Below, in pieces: positions 34,319-42,663 of a stretch of DNA of 64,000 nucleotides. The translations under genes were made by a program, and so were the position numbers. The first letter of the stretch is position 1; each line of letters starts with the position of its first letter. The stretch lies in the NCBI RefSeq assembly GCF_934560975.1, contig NZ_CAKTFO010000003.1, forward strand, positions 62,001 to 126,000, written 5' to 3'. Source of the stretch: an uncultured Sphingomonas sp. (GTDB lineage: Bacteria; Pseudomonadota; Alphaproteobacteria; Sphingomonadales; Sphingomonadaceae). Below the pieces are notes generated by a model, which worked only from the letters and a program-made list of their open reading frames with translations, was not told where the DNA came from and searched no databases.

Positions 34319-35079
34319 TGTTACTCGACGGCAAGGTCGTGCTCGTGACCGGCGCATCGGCCGGCATCGGCCGGGCGGCGGCGATCGGCGCGGCACGGCA
34401 CGGGGCGGACGTCGCCATCAACTTCGCCCGCGATCAGGCGGGCGCGGACGACGTCGTGGCCGCGATCGAGGCGCTGGGCCGGCGTGCCATCGCGGTGCAG
34501 GGCGATGTTGCCGATCCCGAAACCGCCCGCGACTTCATCGCCAAGGCAGTGGATGCGTTCGGTCGGACAGACGTATTCGTCAACAATGCCGGCATCTGTC
34601 CGTTTCACGCATTCCTCGACATGCCGGTGGAGACGTTCGAGCGGACCATGCGCGTCAACCTGCACGGCGCCTATTTCATGGTCCAGGCGGCCGCCAACCA
34701 GATGGTGCAACAGGGGGATGGCGGCGCGATCGTCGCGGTGTCGTCCATCTCCGCTCTGGTCGGCGGCGAGTTCCAGACCCACTACACGCCGACCAAGGCC
34801 GGGGTGCATTCACTGATGCAGTCCGCCGCGATCGCGCTGGGCAGACACGGCATACGCTGCAATTCGGTGCTGCCCGGCACGATCCTGACCGATATCAACA
34901 AGGACGACCTGGCCGACGCGGACAAGCGTGCGCGCATGGCCGCCCGCGTGCCGCTCGGCCGGTTGGGCGAGCCCGACGATCTCGCCGGTCCGATCATATT
35001 CCTCGCCTCCGACCTGGCTCGCTACGTTACCGGGGCGGCCTTGCTGGTCGACGGCGGCGCGTTCGTGAACCTGCAATAG
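34315..35079 (+). CDS. L-rhamnose 1-dehydrogenase (SDR family)
   Basis: 254 residues. NAD(P) motif TGASAGIG, FVNNAGICPFHAFLDM, and the catalytic region AVSSISALVGGEFQTHYTPTKAGVHSLMQS. The QTHYTPTKAG stretch is characteristic of bacterial L-rhamnose 1-dehydrogenases (LRA1). It oxidises L-rhamnose to L-rhamnono-lactone, the first step of the pathway. Two start codons, 34315 and 34318, are possible; the first overlaps the IclR stop. The lactate dehydrogenase gene begins one base after its stop. Confidence 0.92.
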   Translation: MMLLDGKVVLVTGASAGIGRAAAIGAARHGADVAINFARDQAGADDVVAAIEALGRRAIAVQGDVADPETARDFIAKAVDAFGRTDVFVNNAGICPFHAFLDMPVETFERTMRVNLHGAYFMVQAAANQMVQQGDGGAIVAVSSISALVGGEFQTHYTPTKAGVHSLMQSAAIALGRHGIRCNSVLPGTILTDINKDDLADADKRARMAARVPLGRLGEPDDLAGPIIFLASDLARYVTGAALLVDGGAFVNLQ

Positions 35080-35080
35080 G

Positions 35081-36262
35081 ATGGGACAGGCAGCCTCCAC
35101 GCTCGACTTCCGCCAGCGTGCGCGCCGGCGCCTGCCGCATTTCCTGTTCGAATATATCGACGGCGGCTCCTATGCCGAAACTACGCTCCGCCGGAACGTT
35201 GCGGATCTGGAAAAGGTGATGCTGCGCCAGCGGGTACTGCGCGACGTGGGCAGCATCGCATTGTCCACCACCCTGTTCGGGCAGCGCATGGCGCTTCCGG
35301 TGGCGCTCGCGCCGATCGGGCTTGCCGGCCTCAATGCGCGCCGGGGCGAGGTTCAGGCGGCGCGGGCGGCGGCCGATGCGGGCGTCCCGTTTTGCCTGTC
35401 GACCGTGTCGGCCTGCCCGCTGGCGGAGGTGCGCCGCGGAACCGACCAGCCCTTCTGGTTCCAGCTGTACATGATCCGTGACCGGGCGTTCATGGCCGAC
35501 CTGCTGGGCGAGGCCAAGGCGGCGGGTTGCTCCGCTTTGGTCTTCACCGTCGACATGCCCGTGCCCGGATCGCGTTACCGCGACTATCGCGCGGGGCTGG
35601 CGGGGGCGGCGGGCCGCGTCGGCGCGCTCCGGCGGGCGTGGCAGGCGTTGCGGCGTCCGCGCTGGATGTGGGACGTCGGCGTCCACGGCCGGCCGCACCA
35701 GCTTGGCAACGTCGCCCCCGTACTCGGCAAGAACACCGGGCTGGAGGATTTCTTCGCGTGGATGCGCAACAATTTCGACCCGACCGTCACCTGGCGCGAC
35801 CTGGACTTCGTGCGCCGGAACTGGGACGGGCCGCTCATCATCAAGGGCATATTGGATGCGGAGGACGCCCGTGAGGCGGCTGCCCTGGGTGCGGACGGGA
35901 TCGTGGTGTCGAACCATGGCGGCCGGCAGCTGGACGGCGTGCCGTCCAGCGCCGCGGCCCTGCCGGCCATCGCGGCGGCGGTAGGGGAACGGATCACCGT
36001 GCTGGCGGACGGCGGCGTGCGATCGGGCCTGGACGTGGTGCGGATGCTGGCGCTGGGCGCACATGGTGTCCTGCTCGGGCGGGCGTGGGCGTATGCGCTT
36101 GCCGCCGATGGCGAGGCGGGGGTGCGGCGCATGCTGGCCTTGGTCGAGGCAGAGATGCGGGTCGCAATGGCCCTGACCGGCTGCACCGATTTGTCCGCCG
36201 TCACCCGCGACATATTGGTGAATGGCGCGGCTGTGGCCGAAACTGGTTTCGATCCACTTTAA
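35081..36262 (+). CDS. lldD: FMN-dependent L-lactate dehydrogenase
   Basis: 393 residues of the FMN alpha-hydroxyacid family. Landmarks: FLFEYIDGGSYAE, APIGLAGLNARRGE, FQLYMIRDR, FTVDMPVPGSRYRDYRAG, IVVSNHGGRQLDGVPSS (catalytic His/Arg), and VLADGGVRSGLDVVRMLALGA. The VPGSRYRDxRxG segment is as in LldD-type enzymes. It converts L-lactate to pyruvate, passing electrons to quinone or oxygen. L-lactate is exactly the second product of the diketo-rhamnonate hydrolase, so this gene completes the pathway to two pyruvates. It follows the rhamnose dehydrogenase gene by one base. Confidence 0.9.
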   Translation: MGQAASTLDFRQRARRRLPHFLFEYIDGGSYAETTLRRNVADLEKVMLRQRVLRDVGSIALSTTLFGQRMALPVALAPIGLAGLNARRGEVQAARAAADAGVPFCLSTVSACPLAEVRRGTDQPFWFQLYMIRDRAFMADLLGEAKAAGCSALVFTVDMPVPGSRYRDYRAGLAGAAGRVGALRRAWQALRRPRWMWDVGVHGRPHQLGNVAPVLGKNTGLEDFFAWMRNNFDPTVTWRDLDFVRRNWDGPLIIKGILDAEDAREAAALGADGIVVSNHGGRQLDGVPSSAAALPAIAAAVGERITVLADGGVRSGLDVVRMLALGAHGVLLGRAWAYALAADGEAGVRRMLALVEAEMRVAMALTGCTDLSAVTRDILVNGAAVAETGFDPL

Positions 36263-36559
36263 GGCCGGCCAGGCGCCGCATTGGTATGTTGGGCGGCGCG
36301 CATCCGATTGGAATTACTGCCGCTTAAGGTGCGGTGTCCTCGACACGTTGGCCGATCCGCCGTTTGCACGGCCGCCCAGGCCTCCCGTCAACCGCATGGT
36401 TGACGACTTGAGTTTCAATAGATAAGAATAATTCCCACAATATGAGACTGATTGGCGTATCGCCATTACGGTTTTGCAGCGAACCGGAAAACCGGTCGCA
36501 TCAACAAAGAGGTCCTGTCCGCATGGTGGAGAGAGCCTCGAACAGGGAGAGAGCTAGAC
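36263..36559 (+). promoter_or_regulatory. TonB-receptor promoter region with inverted repeat and IclR-type box
   Basis: No gene is seen in these 297 bases. GTCAACC-gcat-GGTTGAC (36387-36404) is a perfect 7-bp inverted repeat. Its right arm overlaps a good -35 (TTGACG, 36400-36405), followed after 17 bases by a weak -10 (TAAGAA, 36423-36428). The IclR-type box ATTCCCACAATATG (36431-36444) would cover the start of transcription, as expected for repression. Promoter elements are read by eye. Confidence 0.5.
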
Positions 36560-39500
36560 ATGATCAGCATGATGGATCGCGCGCGGCTGCTTGGTGGCAC
36601 GGCCATCCTGGTGTGCGCGGCAACGGTGCAGGTGCCGGCCTTTGCGCAGGCCAGCGCGCCGGCCGTCGCCGCGCCGACCGCTGCCGGACCCGCCGACGCC
36701 GAACCCGCCATTGCCGCGCCGCCGGCAGCTCCGGCTACGGCCGCAGTTCCCGCCGCTGCCACCCCCGCTGCCGCCGACAATGACGGTGATGCCGAGATCG
36801 TGGTGACGGGATCGCGGCTGGCGCAAGACGGCTTTTCGGCGCCCACGCCGGTCTCGGTGGTCAGCGCCGCCGATATCACCCTGTCCGGCACGGTGAATGC
36901 GGAGCGGCTGCTCAGCCAGTCGCCGCAATTCGTCGCCTCGCCCACGGGTGGCTCCACCGTTTCCGGCCAGAGCGCCGGGCAGGCGGACCTCAACCTTCGC
37001 GGCTTCGGCTCCACCCGCAACCTGGTGCTGGTCAATGGCCGTCGCTTCGCCATCGCCGGGCCGGATCAGACGGTCGACATCAACACCATCCCCACCGCCT
37101 TGCTGAAGCGGACCGAGGTGGTGACCGGTGGATCCTCAGCCGTGTACGGCTCCGACGCGATCACGGGCGTGGTCAATTTCATCCTGCGCGACGATTTCGA
37201 GGGCGTGGAGCTGCGTGCGCAGGGGAATGCCAATTCGGTGTCCAGCGCGCATACCAAGGATTTCACCATCACGGTCGGCGGCAATTTCGCGGAAGGCCGT
37301 GGCAATACGGTGGTCTCCGCCAATTACCTGAAGCGTGATGCGATCACCCGTGGCGATCGGGGCGGTTATACGGCGTTCGCGCTTGCCGACGGCTGCGTCG
37401 TGCCCGGATCGGAGGATCCGACGTTCGGGCTGGGCACGCCCTTTGCCGTACCCGCCGGCCAGTCCTGCCGATCGGCGGGCGGGCAGCCGGGCTTCATCTT
37501 CGGCGGTTCGGGCGACATTCCCAACGGCCGCATTTCCGGCATCCCGACCTATGCGGCCGCCAATGCCGGCCTGCGCGCCGCCTATGACGCGGCGGGCCTG
37601 ACGGGGCTGGGCTCGTTCGGGCTGACCTTCAACGATGCCGGCACCACCGCGCGCCCGGCACTGGATCCGGCCGACCGCTACAACCTAGCGCCCGACAATT
37701 ACCTGATCATTCCGCAAGAGCGGTACATGATCAACAGCCTGAGCCACTACGATTTCACGCCGGGCGTCACCGGATATATGGAACTGCATTATTCGCAGAA
37801 CCAGGTGCGTGCGCAGCTGGCGCCGTCCAACGTCGGCGTGTCCACGCTGCTGAACGTCAACAATCCCTATCTGACGCCAGCCCTGCAGAACGTGCTGCGC
37901 CAGCTGGACAGCGCCGAACAGGGCACGATCAGCGTCGCGTCGGGCCCGGTCACGCGCACCACCACCGCCAATGACGGGCTGGCCGTGCTGACGGTGGGCC
38001 GCCGCTATCAGGAGGTCGGCCCCCGCACCGCCAACCAGCGGCGCAACGTGTTCCGCGGCGCGTTCGGCCTCCGCGGCGACATCGGCGACGTGATTGAAGG
38101 CGGCCTGCGCGACCTGTCCTACGACGTCTATTACAGCTACGCGAAGACCAACTTCACCGAAGAGCTGGGTCAGGCCCTGTCGCGCAGCGCGCTTCAGGCG
38201 AACCTGCTGTCGGCCGGCGGCGCGGCCCCGGTCTGCAACGTGTTCGGCGCGAACATCAGCGACGCCTGCATCCGCGCCATTTCGGTCAGTGCAACCAACA
38301 CCACCGAAGCCAGGCAGCAGGTGGCGGTGGCGACCGTGTCCGGCAAGCTGTTCGCGCTGCCGGCAGGCGACATCGCGTTCAGCCTGGGCGGCGAATGGCG
38401 CAAGAATTCCGCCCGGTTCCGCCCCGACCAGTTCCTCTCCTCCGGTGACGTGGTCGGCTTCAACGCCGGCCTGCCGACGCAGGGCAGCATCACCGCCAAG
38501 GAAGTGTTCGGCGAGCTTCGCGTGCCGATCCTGGCCGACCTCCCCTTTGCCCACTCGCTGACCGCCAACGGCGCGTTCCGCTATTCGGACTACAACCTGT
38601 CGGGCGTCGGCGGGGTGTGGACGTACCTCGGCGGCGGCGAATGGTCGCCGGTTCAGGACATCAACTTTCGCGGGCAGTATCAGCGCGCCATCCGCGCACC
38701 CAACGTGAACGAGCTGTTCGGCGGCCTCAACCGCACCGTCGCGAACGCGACCGACCCCTGCTCGGACCGGCAGCCCGCGGCGCAGCGGTCCGACGCGGTT
38801 CGCACGATCTGCGCGGCGACCGGCGTTCCGGCGAACAATATCTTCACCTCCAGCGTGCAGCCCAACGTCTTCTTTCCGGTCGACCAGGGCGGCAATCCCG
38901 CGGTGGGCGAGGAGACGTCCGACACCATCACCTTCGGTGCCGTATTCACGCCGCGCTTCCTGCCGCGCTTCCGGTTCAGCGTGGACTATTTCCAGATCAA
39001 GCTGGACGGGGCGATCGCGCTGCTGGGCGGTGGCCTGAACAACACGTTGAACCTCTGCTACAACGTCATCCGCGACCCCGCGAGCGAGTTCTGCCGTGCG
39101 GTGCAGCGCGATCCCGGCACCGGCGCGATCACCGACCAGTATCCGGTGCGGATCGTGTCCGCCAACACCGGCAAGCTGGAAACGTCGGGCATCGACTTCG
39201 TGGTGCGCTACCGTCAGCCGCTCAACTTCGGTCTGTTCGGCCTGGCGGAGACCAGTTCGCTCAGCTTCGGGTCGGATTATACCTATCTGCGCAGCTACAC
39301 GTCGACGCCCGTCGCCGCATTGCCGTCGATCAAGAACAAGTGCGCCGGTGCGTTCGGCCTGACCTGCGGTGAGCCGCTGCCGCGCTGGCGCGGGGTGACG
39401 CGCCTGACGTGGGACATGGGACCGACCAGCCTCAGCGTGCGCCATCGCTATGTCGGCAAGGTCACGGACGATCGCTACCTTGTGCCGCTGCGTCAGGGCA

Positions 39501-39739
39501 GCGCGACCGCGCCCAACCTGGCCGACCTGTCGCACCCGAAACTGGGCGACCAGCATTATGTCGACATTTCGTTCACGGCCGACGTGCTGAAGAATTTGCA
39601 GGTGTTCGGCGGCGCCAACAACGTCTTCTCCAACACGCCGCCCCTGGTCGGCAGCGCGCAGGTGCGGGCGAACACCTATCCCGCGACCTATGATCCGATC
39701 GGCACCGAATTCTTCCTCGGCGCGTCGGTGAAGTTCTAA
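36560..39739 (+). CDS. TonB-dependent receptor, probably for pectin or hemicellulose oligosaccharides
   Basis: 1059 residues. Signal peptide ending near QVPAFAQA, then an unusually long Ala/Pro-rich stretch (about 35-75), then the plug: EIVVTGSRLAQDGFSAPTPVSVVSAADI, LNLRGFGSTRNLVLVNGRR, TALLKRTEVVTGGSSAVYGSDAITGVVNFILR. The barrel ends with the usual YDPIGTEFFLGASVKF and a terminal Phe. This is the large Sphingomonas-type receptor class used for plant glycans. GGGAGAG lies before ATG 36560. The GH28 gene follows 60 bases later on the same strand. An IclR-type box in its promoter links it to the rhamnose operon. Confidence 0.93.
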   Translation: MISMMDRARLLGGTAILVCAATVQVPAFAQASAPAVAAPTAAGPADAEPAIAAPPAAPATAAVPAAATPAAADNDGDAEIVVTGSRLAQDGFSAPTPVSVVSAADITLSGTVNAERLLSQSPQFVASPTGGSTVSGQSAGQADLNLRGFGSTRNLVLVNGRRFAIAGPDQTVDINTIPTALLKRTEVVTGGSSAVYGSDAITGVVNFILRDDFEGVELRAQGNANSVSSAHTKDFTITVGGNFAEGRGNTVVSANYLKRDAITRGDRGGYTAFALADGCVVPGSEDPTFGLGTPFAVPAGQSCRSAGGQPGFIFGGSGDIPNGRISGIPTYAAANAGLRAAYDAAGLTGLGSFGLTFNDAGTTARPALDPADRYNLAPDNYLIIPQERYMINSLSHYDFTPGVTGYMELHYSQNQVRAQLAPSNVGVSTLLNVNNPYLTPALQNVLRQLDSAEQGTISVASGPVTRTTTANDGLAVLTVGRRYQEVGPRTANQRRNVFRGAFGLRGDIGDVIEGGLRDLSYDVYYSYAKTNFTEELGQALSRSALQANLLSAGGAAPVCNVFGANISDACIRAISVSATNTTEARQQVAVATVSGKLFALPAGDIAFSLGGEWRKNSARFRPDQFLSSGDVVGFNAGLPTQGSITAKEVFGELRVPILADLPFAHSLTANGAFRYSDYNLSGVGGVWTYLGGGEWSPVQDINFRGQYQRAIRAPNVNELFGGLNRTVANATDPCSDRQPAAQRSDAVRTICAATGVPANNIFTSSVQPNVFFPVDQGGNPAVGEETSDTITFGAVFTPRFLPRFRFSVDYFQIKLDGAIALLGGGLNNTLNLCYNVIRDPASEFCRAVQRDPGTGAITDQYPVRIVSANTGKLETSGIDFVVRYRQPLNFGLFGLAETSSLSFGSDYTYLRSYTSTPVAALPSIKNKCAGAFGLTCGEPLPRWRGVTRLTWDMGPTSLSVRHRYVGKVTDDRYLVPLRQGSATAPNLADLSHPKLGDQHYVDISFTADVLKNLQVFGGANNVFSNTPPLVGSAQVRANTYPATYDPIGTEFFLGASVKF

Positions 39740-39799
39740 CAACCCAAAGGCGCGGGGCGGCCGGCGGTCGTCCCGCATCATGTTTCGGGAGGGGCCGTG

Positions 39800-41380
39800 A
39801 TGCTGCTCGACAGGCGATCGCTGATGCTGGGCGGTGCGGCGGGGGCAGGGCTGCTCCTGTCCACCACGGTCGGCGCGCAACGCCTTTATTCCCCCTTGCC
39901 GGACGACGCCGTCGTGGACGTGCGCCGGTTCGGCGCCAAGGGCGATGGCCGGACGATCGACTCGCCCGCCATCAACCGCGCGATCGAGGAGATTGCGGCG
40001 CGCGGCGGGGGAACGTTGTACTTTCCCGCCGGCACCTATGCCAGCTACACGATCCGGTTGAAGAGCCGCGTGACGCTCCACCTCGCCAACGGCGCGACGA
40101 TCCTGGCGGCCAAGCCGACCGAAACCGCCGGCTATGACCATTTTGAGGAGCAGGATCCGCGCGCGGTCGGCTATCAGGATTTCGGTCACAGCCACTGGCG
40201 CAACAGCCTGATCTGGGGCGAGGGGCTGCATGATGTCGCGATCACGGGCGAGGGGCTGATCTGGGGCAAGGGCCTGGGGCGCGGCGACGGCAAGGACAAT
40301 TGGCTGAAGGACCCCAGCGGCCCCGGAACCGCCAACAAGGCGATTGCCCTGAAGAATTGCCGCAACGTCCTGATCCGCGACATCCGCATCCTCGAAGGCG
40401 GCTGGTTCGCGATGCTGGCGACGGGGGTGGACAACCTTTCCATCGACAATGTGCTGTGCGACACCAACCGCGACGGCTTCGACATCGACTGCTGCCGCAA
40501 TGTGCGCGTGACCAACTGCACCGTCAACGCGCCCTATGACGATGCCATCTGTCCCAAGAGCAGCTTCGCTCTGGGCGAGGCGCGGGTGACCGAGCATGTC
40601 AGCATCTCCAACTGCCTGGTGACCGGCAACTACCAGGTGGGATCGGTGCTGGACGGCAGCTGGCGCAGGATGCCGCCCGAATTCGCGCCCAAGATCCACG
40701 GCCGCATCAAGTTCGGCACCGAATCAAACGGCGGCTTCCGCAACATCACCATCAGCAATTGCATGTTCGACCAAAGCCGCGGCCTGGCGTTCGAGACGGT
40801 CGATGGCGCGATGATCGAGGATGTGACGGTCAGCAACGTCACTATGCGTGGCACGGTCGACGGGCCCTTGTTCGTGCGCCTGGGCAAGCGGATGCGCGGG
40901 CCCGCCGGACGACCGATCGGCACGGTGCGGCGCATCTTCATCCAGAATGTGGTGAGTTCCGACGCGACCCTGCTGCCGTCGGTGATTGCGGGCCTGGCGG
41001 ACCATCCGATCGAAGATCTGCACATTGCCGACAGCTACTTTCACCATGTCGGCGGCGCACCCGCCACCATGGCGGCATTGCGCCCGCCGGAAAACGAGCT
41101 CGGCTATCCGGAAGCGACCATGTTCGGCGATCTTCCGGCGACGGGTTTCTTCGTGCGCCACGCCCGGGGCGTCACCATGAGCAATGTCGAGGTGGCGGTG
41201 GCGGTGGCCGATCCGCGTCCGGCCCTGCGGCTGGAGGACGTGACCGATGCCGAGTTTGCGCGGATGCGGCTGCCCAAGGGTATCGGCTATGCGCTGGACC
41301 GGGTCGGCGGGTTCCGCCTCTCCGACAGTCGTGGGTTCGGCGATCGCACCATCGCCGGGCCGTTCACCGGTACGCTCTAG
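39800..41380 (+). CDS. Exported glycoside hydrolase family 28-like (polygalacturonase superfamily) protein
   Basis: 526 residues. Tat-type leader (DRRSLMLGGAAGAGLLL). A right-handed beta-helix follows: VRRFGAKGDGRTIDSPAINRAIEEIAARGGGTLYFPAGTY, SRVTLHLANGATILA. GH28 active-site landmarks are present in part: NRDGFDID (NTD-like Asp), DDAICPKSS (the DD pair) and RIKFGTES (RIK). The usual GHG element before RIK is replaced by QVGSVLDGS, so the substrate or mode differs from classical polygalacturonase. Members of this branch attack galacturonan or rhamnogalacturonan. GGGAGGGG precedes ATG 39800. It overlaps the convergent xylanase stop by four bases. Confidence 0.85.
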   Translation: MLLDRRSLMLGGAAGAGLLLSTTVGAQRLYSPLPDDAVVDVRRFGAKGDGRTIDSPAINRAIEEIAARGGGTLYFPAGTYASYTIRLKSRVTLHLANGATILAAKPTETAGYDHFEEQDPRAVGYQDFGHSHWRNSLIWGEGLHDVAITGEGLIWGKGLGRGDGKDNWLKDPSGPGTANKAIALKNCRNVLIRDIRILEGGWFAMLATGVDNLSIDNVLCDTNRDGFDIDCCRNVRVTNCTVNAPYDDAICPKSSFALGEARVTEHVSISNCLVTGNYQVGSVLDGSWRRMPPEFAPKIHGRIKFGTESNGGFRNITISNCMFDQSRGLAFETVDGAMIEDVTVSNVTMRGTVDGPLFVRLGKRMRGPAGRPIGTVRRIFIQNVVSSDATLLPSVIAGLADHPIEDLHIADSYFHHVGGAPATMAALRPPENELGYPEATMFGDLPATGFFVRHARGVTMSNVEVAVAVADPRPALRLEDVTDAEFARMRLPKGIGYALDRVGGFRLSDSRGFGDRTIAGPFTGTL

Positions 41381-42492
41381 CCGTGCATGGGCCTGGCCCC
41401 GAACGCGCCGGCAATGGCGGCGCGTAGCGGTTTCGGCCGGAAATCGGCATCATAGGGGCAGGGGCGCTTGGGCGTTCCGTCGGGGCGTGGGCGCGATCCC
41501 GCCAGCCACGTATATCTGTCGCTCAGCCCCCAGCACATCACCGTCTTGCAGGCCGGATAGGACAGCATGAGGTCGAGATAGGCGCGCGCATGATCCGCAA
41601 CGGCGCGATCCCGTACCTCGATCGCGGTTGGCAACGGGTTGTCGTGCACGTCCAGTTCGGTCACCAGCAGGTTCAGACCCATGCCGACCACCTCGTCGAG
41701 GAAGGCGCGCCAGGCCCGCTCGTCCACCTGGCCCAACCCGGTCGGAGCATCGCTATATTTGCTGCCGAGATGGCTTTGCACGCCCAAGCCGTCGATCGGC
41801 ACGCCGCGCGTCTTCATGCCTTCCAGCAGGCGCAGCACGGCGGCGCGGTGGCGGCCATCGTCGGCGCGCCACGTCATGAAGTCGTTGTAGACCAGCTCCG
41901 CGCGCGGGGCGGCCTCCCGCGCCGCGCGAAAGGCGATGTCGATCGTCGCCTCGGCCCCCAGGTGGCGTGACAAGGCGGTTTCGCGCAACAGGCCCGTATC
42001 CGGGTCGATGCCTTCGTTCACCACGTCGAAACTGTCGATCCGGTCGGCGTAGCGGCGGGCAACGGTGGCGACATGCTCGGTCAGCAGCCGCTCTGCCTCC
42101 TTGCGCGGATCGGGTCCATAATCATGCTTGGCGACCCAATCGGGCATCCACCGTTCCGAATGCCACAGCAAGGTGTGGCCGCGCACGCCCATGCCGTTGG
42201 ACGTGGCCCAGTCGACGATCCGGTCGGCGGCGGCAAAGTCGAACGTGCGCGCGTCGGGGCGCAGGGCGACCCACTTCATCTCCGTCTCCGGCACGATCAG
42301 CCCGCACTGGCTTGCATTCAGCTGCCGATAGGCCGGGTCCAGGAAGTTGCGCAGCCCCATTGTGCTGCCGAAGCACATGCCCTTCGCCTGCGCGATACGC
42401 GCCAGCGATGGCTCGGCCGCCGCCTGTGCCATACGCGGCGCGAGGGCCAGCGCCGCCGCACCGGCCAGCACGGTGCGCCGATCTACCAGCAT
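41377..42492 (-). CDS. Endo-1,4-beta-xylanase, glycoside hydrolase family 10
   Basis: 371 residues with a Tat-like leader (VDRRTVLAGAAALALAPRMAQA). GH10 features: CGLIVPETEMKW, GHTLLWH, the acid/base Glu160 in DVVNEGI, YNDF, GVQSHL, the nucleophile Glu279 in VTELDV, and MCWGLSDRYTWL near the end. It cleaves xylan backbones; as a single-domain enzyme without a binding module it may act on short or solubilised chains in the periplasm. ATG 42492 is preferred because TAGGTGG precedes it; a GTG lies three codons upstream. A palindrome and IclR-like box lie about 45-65 bases upstream. Confidence 0.94.
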   Translation of the reverse strand: MLVDRRTVLAGAAALALAPRMAQAAAEPSLARIAQAKGMCFGSTMGLRNFLDPAYRQLNASQCGLIVPETEMKWVALRPDARTFDFAAADRIVDWATSNGMGVRGHTLLWHSERWMPDWVAKHDYGPDPRKEAERLLTEHVATVARRYADRIDSFDVVNEGIDPDTGLLRETALSRHLGAEATIDIAFRAAREAAPRAELVYNDFMTWRADDGRHRAAVLRLLEGMKTRGVPIDGLGVQSHLGSKYSDAPTGLGQVDERAWRAFLDEVVGMGLNLLVTELDVHDNPLPTAIEVRDRAVADHARAYLDLMLSYPACKTVMCWGLSDRYTWLAGSRPRPDGTPKRPCPYDADFRPKPLRAAIAGAFGARPMHG

Positions 42493-42537
42493 GACGGCCA
42501 CCTAGGGACGGAGTTGGACATGGCATCGATCCTTGAC

Positions 42538-42560
42538 ATGGTATTCGTACCATATTGTGG
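42538..42560. promoter_or_regulatory. Palindrome ATGGTA-N4-TACCAT plus CATATTGTGG element upstream of the xylanase
   Basis: ATGGTATTCGTACCAT at 42538-42553 is a perfect 6-bp inverted repeat, of the kind bound by LacI- or GntR-type sugar regulators. Overlapping its end, CATATTGTGG at 42551-42560 equals the first ten bases of the IclR-type box in the TonB-receptor promoter. Both sit just upstream of the minus-strand xylanase. Confidence 0.5.
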
Positions 42561-42663
42561 ATAGACGTTCCGTCAATCGGGAACATGGTTGCGCGGCCCG
42601 GAACCTGGCGATCCACGTCCGTGCGCCAGCGGCCGGAACTCCGCGCGGCGATTGCCCCCGACT

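Noticed and set aside
39740..39799. GC-rich hairpin between the TonB receptor and GH28 as a terminator
   Set aside because: The GCGGG/CCCGC pairing has no T run and the genes are close on the same strand, so co-transcription is as likely.
37685..40699. 1004-codon minus-strand frame opposite the TonB receptor and GH28
   Set aside because: It spans two real genes and the gap between them; no domain is recognisable.
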